A stretch of 64,000 bases of DNA. Origin: Sambucus nigra (Eukaryota > Streptophyta > Magnoliopsida > Dipsacales > Adoxaceae). The DNA lies in contig OX422216.1 in assembly GCA_949130495.1 (NCBI GenBank), forward strand, positions 101,253,967-101,317,966, read 5' to 3'. A program made the position numbers and the translations under genes. The notes under the pieces are model-generated. The model was given only the letters and a program-made list of their open reading frames with translations. It was not told the DNA's origin and ran no database searches. Every line of letters begins with the position of its first letter. Position 1 is the first letter of the stretch. Shown here one piece after another: positions 36,640 to 46,100 of the stretch.

Positions 36640-36641
36640 TA

Positions 36642-39179
36642 TGTAATACCCCGTATTTTTATGGCTTTTAAATTTAGGGATTTATTAAATTTAATTGAGA
36701 TAAATTAATTTAATTTTAATCCGGAAAGTTGTTTTAAATATTTACTAGCGTGACGAGAGTTAGTAATTATTGGAAATTTGTTGAATGTTACTGGATGAGT
36801 ATAGTAATATATGAGTTTATTTTATAAAAATTGTCAAGTGTGAATAAAATGACAATTATGGAAATTTAAGTCGGGACGCGCCTGTGTCGTGTCAGGACTA
36901 AATTATTATATAAAGTGAATAAATTATAAGTTGCTCGTATGGTCGTTTTGAGTGCGCCAAAGTGTCCGAAAGGGTCGAGATAGTCCGAGAAGTGTACCCG
37001 GGGGTTTAGTTTGGGTCTCAGGGCGTTTTTAGGCCTATTTGACATCCCGGGAGGGTATTTTGGACATTTTGCATTTTTGGGTAATTAAACCCACGAATTT
37101 GCTAGGGTTATATAAGATGCTTAGGGTTGTCTTCTAGGTTAAACACAACCAAAAACAAGTGACGGCCATTGGAGAAGGAAAGAGAGAGCTTGCCCAAGAG
37201 TTCTAGGCCAAGAACTCCTCTGTTTGCGTCGCCGTCGCCGCCAAACGATAGATCGCGTAACGACGATCACCACCACAACGATTTCATCCACAAATCAGAA
37301 ACAAAAATTCCCAGGCAAGTATTTATCTTGCTTAATTTCATTAATGCTTCATTCATATTAGTCTAGGTTTGATTAGGATGAGTTTTTATGAAAGAAAACC
37401 CATGTTGGTGATTAAAAATCGCATGTTGTAGTGATATAAACAATAATCTGGAAATCCCTTTCACATGTAGAGGTTGAACCATTAATTTATATTGGTTTAG
37501 AAGTAGAAATTCTGGGAAAAGAATAAGAAGAACTAAGTTAAAGAAATTTCTAGGGTTCATGAGAATTTTATAAGTTTTGGCCCTTTTAATCTATGAATCT
37601 TGATGAAAACTCGCATGCTTTACGTAGGATATTGCTAATTTGGGTTTATAATGTTTGTGGTATAAATTTCTGGGAGTTTGGGAGTTAAAAATTTGGATTT
37701 TGATGATGTTCGATGATAGAACTTGTAACTGGTATTCTGCAGATTCGCCATACCTGTTTGATCGATCGATCGAACCAGGAGTATCAATCGATCGACGCAT
37801 CGATCGATCGAGCTCCTGCAGATGTTTACATATAAGGGATGATGGAACTATGTATTAAAGGGGGAGACGCGTAAGGTAGTTACGTTGGAAAATAAATGAG
37901 TACCTACTGAAATTACACTTGGGAGGATAGAAATCCACGAGTGTCACTTGATAAGTTGGGATAATCCCACAAATTAAGATAAGAGGCAAACGTTATACGT
38001 GATAACTAAATAACGAGTAATAAGGACAAATATCATAATTATGGGTCGTGAGTATGTACCTAAACTTGATATGGTAATAGTAGTATATTTATATGACTGT
38101 GTTTATGCATATACTACATACGTGTAAAAATCATGCCCGCGCTACTTGCTATCCCTGAGGTTACCGTGCTGGGATAGTCTTATCTCGATGGGACCTTTAT
38201 GGGGGATATTGACTCGTACCCTAGAAGATAGAAATCCTTTGGTACAGGCTATCGGATCGATAGTCAGACGGTCCTAAGAGACGTGAGGGCATGTGTTGAC
38301 CTCTTAGAGACTTGGAAACTATGCTTCCCCTCAATATTGTTTGTGTTTTGTTTCAATACAGTTCGAGAGTGATTCCGAACTTGTATTTCCTTTAGTATGA
38401 GTGATACGGGGACGGGATAGCAGAGTATGCCCGCACCATAATTATTATGTGGGGTGCTGTTAGAATATATATATTATATGAGTATTTAATATATATATTT
38501 AAATGTGGAATTTGGGAACTACCTACTGTGTCTATGGTAAGTAAGAAAGGAATAATTATTTCAATTTGGGAATAAGTGTTTGAAAAGTATAATATGTTAC
38601 TGAGAAACTTTATTAGTAAATAAGGTTTAAATGAGGACTTTGTTGTTAAATGAAATTAACCTCTTAAACAATTGAATTTGTCAGTTTAAATATTACGAGC
38701 AACCTAAGATAAGATAAGTTAAACCGTTGTGAAGGTTAGTGCAATAGGCGTGCACATTAGAAGAGAGGTGAGAATTTCTCAAGGGAGTGACGCACTAATA
38801 TGTTGTTGCATTGGCCAGTAAACATTTTAAATACTTGCTAAACAAATTTTAAATCGTTTTTACAATTGGGCTCTGACCCGTTTCCATTTTCTTTTCTCTC
38901 TTGTATATATGTATATATTATAGGTGCCCAGCCACAGGGGCGTCTTGCATAGGATCCTTTGGAAGGAACGCGCTACAGCTTAGGTGGGAGTTGCAGGCCT
39001 TTCATTTAGACGACCTCATTTGTTGATTCCACTTCTAGCACTATTTATTCAGTTGGGCATGTGTCACCCTTTTCCATTATTCAGTTGCTTATCGGATATT
39101 GTGATTTGTTTATTTCCAGTATTTATACTTTTGTATTTATTACTGTCAGGATGTTTTTCTTTAAGTTTTAATGTTGGAA
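36642..39179 (+). repeat. 3' LTR of T2, truncated
   Basis: Starts TGTAATACCCCG. It follows the 5' LTR until AATGTTGGAA at 39179, where the sequence switches to Tat-B; about 275 terminal bases are missing. It also lacks about 170 bases after GAGCTCCTGC (37819) that the 5' LTR keeps. At 38911-38923 it preserves the unoccupied Helitron target. Confidence 0.9.
37759..37812. repeat. CGATCGATCG palindrome cluster, T2 3' LTR
   Basis: Three palindromic sites, cut short by the 170-base deletion that follows. Confidence 0.75.
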
Positions 39180-39201
39180 TCATCCATTGGGGACAAAGAA
39201 A

Positions 39202-40456
39202 ATGGATGCTGCCCCTTCTGTTGCTCCTCAGAAGGCCGCCGAGAAGCCCCCAATGGCTCCTGTGCAGAAGGATGCACCTGTGGAAGTAATCACCATCTCT
39301 CCAACCAAAAGTTCTTTTTTGGTTGAGGTTGTTGAGAAGACACCGAGGAGACTGAAGAAATCCTCCTCGATTAGTTTTTCTGAAGCCATTCCCCAGCTCC
39401 AAGCTAGTGGAGCTGGTGTTCCAACCATTATTCCTCCGAGCTCTGCAATGAGCTCGGTAAAGACTTGGACTATTCCTGAAGTCCAAGGAATCGAGGAGAA
39501 CATGTCTAGGGATATGCTGACATCCCTTGCTACTCGTCACATTGCTTCAGTAAGTTTCTTCTTATCTTGAATTCTTCTTTCCTTCTATCAATATATGTAT
39601 CTCAGCACTAACTTATCACTACCTTCTTTTTCAGCTGGTGAGCTGCTTTAACACCATAGTGAAGAAAGATGAAGCACTCAAGGCTTCTAGCTCCTCTTCT
39701 GGAGTGGAGGATGCTTTTCAGGGCTTGGCCCAATCTTTGAAGGAGTCCCGTCAAAAGTATGACGAGGATAAAGGTGAATGGGAGAAGAAGTTGGCTGCGT
39801 CTGAGGTAGAGAAGGTGCAGTTGGGAAATAAAGTGAAGGACTTAGAGAGAGAGAATAAAAAATATGCTGAGAAGCTCACAAGCTTTGGGGAGCTTGAGAA
39901 TAAGTTGAAATCGGCTGAGGAAGAGCTGAACCTTCTGCGAGAAGTAAATCGCCAGAAGGAGGAGGTGGAGGCCAAGTTGAAAGCCTCCGAGGATCATCTA
40001 TCCGAGAAGCTCTCCTCGGAGAAAATGAAAAGAAAAGTGGCTGTGAAAAAATCATTTCGAACCGGTTGGGATAAAGGATGGGACAAGGGGGTAGCAGCAA
40101 TGATGGCCCAGGTGCAGTATGGAAGTTTGAAATACTTCCGAGATGGTTGGGTTGCTGCCCTGCAGGAACTGAAGGTTAACGAGGACTCTGAACTATTTCA
40201 ATAACATCTTCCTAGCCCCCCTCCTGTAATTGAAGATGAGGAAGAAGATGAAGCTGCATCCGAGGAGTCTTCAATGATAGTAGGTGATCAAGTCCTTGCT
40301 CCACAACCCAATCAGACAGCCACCGAGGAGATCTCGTCTTTGCCTCCTCCTGAACAAGTCTCAGCTTCTGCCAATCAACTCATTATTCCCACCGAGCAAC
40401 CAAGCTCCTCGTCCCAGCCTCCCGAGAAAGTCTTGGGAGACAAGGAAAAGGTGTGA
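39202..40456 (+). pseudogene. Antisense extra ORF 1 of Tat-B (coiled coil, one intron)
   Basis: Exon 1 runs from 39202 or further 5' (ATG at 39202; the true start may be lost at the 39180 junction) to 39549, ending LATRHIAS. An 85-bp phase-0 intron follows (39550-39634, GTAAGT to TTTTTCAG). Exon 2 starts LVSCFNTIVKK, has a long Lys/Glu coiled coil, then FRTGWDKGWDKG and YFRDGWVAALQEL, a stop at 40202-40204 where CAA probably became TAA, and an acidic, Pro/Ser-rich tail to 40456. No named domain is recognised. It lies antisense between pol and the 3' end, like gene 23 of maize Grande. Tat-A has an intron at the same phase and position. Function unknown. Confidence 0.65.
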
Positions 40457-40533
40457 AGTTGTTCGGTATTCTTTTTCTATTTTTCTTTTACTTGTACTAT
40501 GTATTCTGAACGCTGTACTCCTTTTGATGATGT

Positions 40534-40539
40534 AATAAA
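40534..40539 (+). terminator. Possible polyadenylation signal of antisense ORF 1
   Basis: AATAAA about 80 bases after the last stop codon, followed by a T-rich stretch. Resemblance only. Confidence 0.3.
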
Positions 40540-40630
40540 ATCACTTTTTTTTTCCTCTGCGTTGTTGATGTTTTGTCTTGATCTTCTTTTTGATGATTAC
40601 TTTTTCCTTCTCTGTTAGTTTCTGGCCAGG

Positions 40631-41959
40631 ATGGATCTGCTATCTGCTAACGATACAAAGTTGATGCAACAATGCCACGAATATTATAAGGCTGGTCACA
40701 TAGACCTAAGTGCATCTGAAGTTGCTGATATCCTCGGTCATGATGCTTCTGAGCAGGCAGTTGAGGCTTATCAGTACCTGAAGGGTTTACTTGATCGTGC
40801 TGTGGCCAATAACGTGGCTTACTATGAAATGATTGAAGATCTGTAAGGTACTCTTGATGAACTTCAACAGCAATATAAAGAATCAACTGCTCTGTTGCAT
40901 GAGGGGTATGAGAAGAGGTATCAGCAGATTTCTGCCGAGATGGGATACGACAAACTCCTGGTTGGGTACGATGTCAGAGAGAGAACCCTAAAGGGTGAAG
41001 TTGAAGCTTGTAGACAGATTATCGAGCTGCTAGAGCAAGAGAATAATAATTTGCAGAAAGAGCTGGCACAGTATAAGTCTGCAGCGTCTTCTTCAACAGC
41101 TGTAATCCCAGTGACTGACGAGGGATTTTCCTTTTTAGAGGTTGAGAATGCCAAATTAAGGCAAGAGTTGGATACCTTGAGAAGGTCGGGTACTTCTACT
41201 GCTGCTCGGGGACGATGAAGAGGTTCTCATGGACGAGGAAGAGTTGCTCAGGATGTTGCCTAGGAACAAAATACTCCACCTACTCGGGGTCGATCAAGAA
41301 CTCTTCGTCGTAATATTAAAGAAGCTCGTACTCAATCAACATTGGAAACCCAAGCGTTCCAATTGAATGCAAAAGATAGAGCTTTATCTGAACTGTCCAA
41401 GAAAGTTAGAGAATTGGAACTACAAATCTCTACAAAAGAATCAGAGTTGGAGACTAATAAACTTTTCATCCAGAGTCTTCATGAGAAGCTTGAGCGGTTA
41501 ACATTCCAATTCCATAAACAGCCCAGGGAATTCTGGATGGCTGGATACAACGAGGCACTATTCCATTTAGATGCTCGTATCCAGAATGCCGATAATGAGG
41601 GCTACAAACAAGGCTGGCTGAATGCCTTATGTGTGTTGAAACTCGAGCAGGGACATTATTTGTGGGACTACTACGAACCCGGATTGCTTGACTTGCCTGT
41701 GCCACCATTTAATTTGGACATGGAGTGGGTCCCAGCTCATGCCATTCCTCGGAGCTTACTTGCTAAATACCTTGGTGACTACAGTTTGCATTCCCAATTT
41801 GAGGTATCTCGTCCTGAGCATCTCCTAGATCGACCTTCTGTGATGAACGTTAGGATGCTGAAGGACTTGAACTTCATTAACTCTCCTCAGACTTTAAATG
41901 ATCCGCCTGCTGGCGAGGAACCTATTTCAAAAGCTGAGGGGAAAAAACCATTAGAGTAG
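40631..41959 (+). pseudogene. Antisense extra ORF 2 of Tat-B (coiled coil)
   Basis: A single frame of 442 codons from ATG at 40631 to TAG at 41957-41959, broken by stops at 40844-40846 (TAA), 41216-41218 (TGA) and 41261-41263 (TAG). All three are explained by C-to-T in CAA, CGA and CAG. It has an N-terminal helical part, a coiled coil (about codons 90-200), an Arg/Gly-rich linker, a second coiled coil, then a module FWMAGYNEALFHLDARIQ and YKQGWLNALCVLKLE resembling the end of ORF 1. Between the ORFs (40457-40630) a pyrimidine tract and TTAG just before the ATG could be a splice acceptor, so ORF 1 and ORF 2 may be parts of one transcript. No known family assigned. Confidence 0.6.
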
Positions 41960-42239
41960 GAATCTTAATGTAATAGTTAGTATACATTTTCGTTCTCAAT
42001 GTATTTTGTTTTTGATTTTAATGAAAGACTTTCATTTTTGTTTGCAAATCTGTATTGCTATTGTCTTGTGCTTGTCAAACACATTATATTTGTGCTTGCA
42101 TAATAATATTATATGGTTCATCGACCAACTTTGTAATAAAAATTACAAGTATTAGTAATGTTGCTCGATCACTTAATAACAAAGTAATGAGTATAAAAAT
42201 GTTTAAAATTTTTCTAACCAACCAAGGTTGTTAAATTGT

Positions 42240-43016
42240 GCTTTGTCGACCAACTATAGTTAGTGAGAGTTTATCCTCAACTAATCATACTTGGTAAATT
42301 TTTGTCTTTTGCATAAAATGTGTCCGACCAACCAAGGTCGATAAGTTCTCCTTGTCGACCAACTACAGTTAGTGGGTTTTGATCCCCGACCAACCATACT
42401 TGGTTCAGTTTGGAATATTTTATATTTTCTGGAATAGTTTTACCTTCCAACCAACATAAGTTGGCATATTTTAGGAATGTCGAAGCTGTTCTCGCTCTTT
42501 TACCAACCAAAGTTGGTCTGAGTTCGAACTATCATATCCACTAGTTCTTTTACCAACCGGAGTTGGTCACGCTAGTGTACGCCTCCTAACCAAAGGAGTA
42601 TAGTTTTTTCTCGCCCTTTTACCAACCGGAGTTGGTCGTGGGTTTGAACTATCAGTGTCCACTAGTTCTTTTACCAACCGGAGTTGGTCACGCTAGTGTA
42701 CGCCTCCTAACCAAAGGAGTATAGTTTGTTCTCGCCCTTTTACCAACCGGAGTTGGTCGTGGGTTTGAACTATCAGTGTCCACTAGTTATTTTACCAACC
42801 GGAGTTGGTCACGCTAGTGTACGCCTCCTAACCAAAGGAGTATAGTTTGTTCTAGCCCTTTTACCAACCGGAGTTGGTCGTGGGTTTGAACTATCAGTGT
42901 CCACTAGTTCTTTTACCAACCGGAGTTGGTCACACTAGTGTACGCCTCCTAACCAAAGGAGTATAGTTTGTTCTCGCCCTTTTACCAACCGGAGTTGGTC
43001 GTGGGTTTGAACTATC
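42240..43016. repeat. Tandem array of 121-bp units with ACCAAC...GTTGGT palindromes
   Basis: Four units in exact 121-base phase (anchors 42551, 42672, 42793, 42914), each with two copies of ACCAACCGGAGTTGGT, plus degenerate copies to the left (42240-42540, such as GACCAACTACAGTTAGT). It lies between the gag-pol stop and the antisense ORFs, where Tat elements often carry arrays. Its units resemble the coding linker at 44940-45090. Confidence 0.92.
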
Positions 43017-43146
43017 GTCTTCTTTTTGCTGTCGAGCAGCGTAGTGTTGTACACTAGTATTCCCCGAAAAACTTTCAAACAAAGGAGAGAAAATGGTGAA
43101 ACATCATCGGTTTATTCATATTGATGGAACTAGTTTACATTTTACA

Positions 43147-46100
43147 TCATTGATAATACTTGCGTAGGTGTTCAGCATTCCATGCATTCTTGAATTCCTC
43201 TCCTTCTAGAGTTGCTATTCGGTAAGTTCCTGGTCGAACAACTTCTGTAACTCGGTAAGGTCCATGCCAGTTTACTTCCAATTTATTGTGCTTCTGAATG
43301 ACCTTCTTTAGCACGTAATCTCCTTCTTTTAAGTCGCATTTCTTCACCCTCTTGTTGTAGAACAGAGCTGTTCGTTGTTGGTAAGCAGCATTCCTAATGG
43401 CTGCCTCTTCTCTAACCTCCTCGAGCATATCCAAATCTAACCTCCTCATCAAGTCGCTGACTAGGGAATTGAAATTCAGCACTCTATGTGTTGGAAGACC
43501 CAACTCGGCAGGTATTACAGCCTCACTTCCAAATGCCAGCATATATGGTGATTCTCCAATTGCTGCTCGGGGAGTTGTTCGATAAGCCCATAATACTGAC
43601 TGTAGCTCATTAATCCAATTATCTTTAGCCTCACTTAGCCTCTTCTTCAAACCATTTAGTAATGTTCTGTTCGTCACTTCAGTCTGCCCATTGCTTTGAG
43701 GATGGACTGGTGCTGAATGAACCTTCAAAATGTTTGACTGATGACAATAGGCAACAAACTCCTCGTTATCAAATTGTGTTCCATGGTCTGTGATGAAGGC
43801 ATAAGGGAGACCATATCGGCAGATTATATTCTTTCAAACGAACTGGTATACCTTCTCGTACGTCATATCAATAAGTGGCTCAGCTTCTACCCACTTAGTA
43901 AAATAATCCACTGCCACGACGAGGTACTTGAATCTTCCTCGGGTCGTTGGCAGTGGTCCAACCAGATCAATTCCCCACATGGCAAATGGCCAAGGGGAAG
44001 TTATGGGTGTCAATAATGCTTGTGGAGTACGTCGGATGGAAGAAAATCGCTGGCATTTATCACATTTCTTAGCATAGGCTATGCAATCATCCCTCATCGT
44101 CGGCCAGTAATATCCTTGCGTCATCACCCTTTGCAAAAGTGTCCGACCTGCTACATGAGCTCCAAAGGACCCTTCATGGATCTCTTCAATCAATTCTTTC
44201 ACCTCGGAGGGATGTACACATCTCCGTAAACCTGCCATAATTCCTCGTCTATACAAAACACCATTAATTAGTACATACCGAGCAGCTTTAAACTTCAATT
44301 TCTTGGCAGCGAGCTTATCCTCCGGTAATTTTCCTTCCTCAATATATGCCCTGATGGGATCCATCTAAGATGGTCCTAAATCAAGGGTAATAATATTCAT
44401 CGTCAAGTCTTCATCTATGCTTCGACTTTCTAATACTTCAATTGGTATAATTCTTCGCAGCTTGGTACGAGTAGCTGATGCTAGTCGGGCCAGTGCGTCT
44501 GCTTGTGCATTCTCCATTCTTGGTATTCTGATCAACTGAATGGCATCAAATTCTGCCAACAATTCCATCACCTTTGCATGATACTTGACCATTAATTCTC
44601 CTTTAACTGCATATGTTCCCATCATCTGATTCACAATTAATTAAGAATCACTGAATACCATCACTTATTGCGCTTCCATAATCTTTGCTAAATTAAGTCC
44701 TGCTATCATGGCCTCATACTCAGCCTCATTATTGGAGGCTTTGAATTGGAATCGCAAGGCATATTCCATGTCAATCTCGTCTGGGGTGTTCAAAACAATC
44801 CCTGCTCCACAACCTGCTGTGCAAGATGACCCATCGACATATAATCTCCATATGGATAATCCTTCTTCAAATTTCTTATCTGACAGAGTTCCTCGGTGAA
44901 ATATCTGCTATTTTCTTTCATCCTCCCCTGGTAATTTTCGTTCCTCGTCGACCATCTCTTCTCGCCCTTTTACCAACCGTAGTTGGTCTGGGTTTGAATT
45001 TGATGATCCTTCAACATCCACAAGACCTTTTACCAACCGGAGTTGGTCTGGGCTTGTGTTTGTTGATCCTGTAACATCCACAGGTTGGTCAGCGAGAAAT
45101 TTTTATTCCTCGGGGGTATCAGGATATGTAAACTCTGCTATGAAATCGGCCACAGCCTGCCCTTTTAATGATGATCTGGGTTCATACACAATATCATATT
45201 CACCGAGCTCTATTGCCCAGTACATCAGTCTCCCTGACTTTTTCGGCTTATGAAGGGCTTGTCTCAATGGCATGTCGGTATACACGACGATAGTATGGGG
45301 CTGGAAATATGGCCTCATTCTTCTGCTTGCTTCAATTAATGCCAATGCCAATTTTTCTAGCTTTGGGTACCTGATCTCTGCACCTCGGAAAGCCTTACTT
45401 GTGTAATAAATTGGCTGCTGGACTCCATTCTCCACTCCGATCAATGCCGAGCTGACTGCATTCTCTGATACTGCCAGGTATAAGTATAACTTTTCTCCCA
45501 TTACTAGCCTGGACAATAGTGGAGGTGCTCCCAAATATTTCTTCAAGTCTTGGAAGGCTTTTTCACATTCATCATTCCACTCGAAAGTTTTTCGAAGTGT
45601 TTTGAAGAATGGGAGGCATCTATCAGTTGCTCGAGATACAAATTTGTTGAGCGCTGCAACTCATCCTGTAAGACTCTGCACTTCTTTCTTCGTCATTGGA
45701 GATCGCAACCCTAAAAGAGCTTTGATCTTTTCTGGATTCGCCTCAATGCCTCGCTGGTTGACAATGTACCCGAGGAACATTCCTTCTCGTACTCCAAATG
45801 TGCACTTCGTCGGGTTGAGCTTCATTTGATATTTATCCAGTTGATCAAAGGTCTGACCTAAGTCAACTAGATGATCAGCAGCTTTCTTGCTTTTTGTCAG
45901 CATATCATCGACATATACTTCCATATTGCAACTGATTTATTCGGAAAAAACCTTGTTCAGCAGCCGCTGGTATGTCATTCCTGCATTTTTCAAACCAAAG
46001 GGCATATTATAACAATAAGTTCCCCTAGGAGTAATAAAAGAAGTACTTTCCCTATCTTCAGGTTTCATTTTGATCTGGTTGTAGCCAGAGTAAGCATCCA

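Larger units (their letters stand above)
32342..36641 (+). other. Non-coding interior of T2
   Basis: 4.3 kb between primer site and polypurine tract. The longest frames are below 100 codons and none resembles gag, protease, RT, RNase H or integrase. The last 60 bases match the end of T1 pol, including the polypurine tract. About 35399-36641 aligns along its whole length with the interior of T3 (57411-58679, reversed). So this is a shared, replicated interior, not a private wreck of coding sequence. A small antisense frame (36463-36164) has a partly similar partner in T3 (57611-57862), but I do not call it a gene. Confidence 0.75.
26134..39179 (+). mobile_element. T2: non-autonomous LTR retrotransposon (LARD-like) with T1-type LTRs
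   Basis: It has a 5' LTR (26134-32341, with a Helitron inside), a Met-tRNA primer site, a 4.3-kb interior without recognisable gag or pol, a polypurine tract, and a 3' LTR truncated at 39179. LTR ends, primer site and polypurine tract follow the T1 family, so the T1 machinery could have moved it. Left flank is atatg (26129-26133). The right end was lost at the junction with Tat-B, so the target duplication cannot be tested. Confidence 0.85.

Noticed and set aside
39064..39570. Minus-strand open frames opposite antisense ORF 1
   Set aside because: Shadows of the plus-strand exon, crossing the T2/Tat-B junction.
41342..41959. Host gene exon downstream of a retrotransposon
   Set aside because: It shares frame with 40631-41263 across stops explained by C-to-T changes and lies inside Tat-B boundaries in the usual antisense position.
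42497..43016. CRISPR-like array
   Set aside because: The spacing is part of a 121-bp tandem unit with identical spacers, in a plant retrotransposon.
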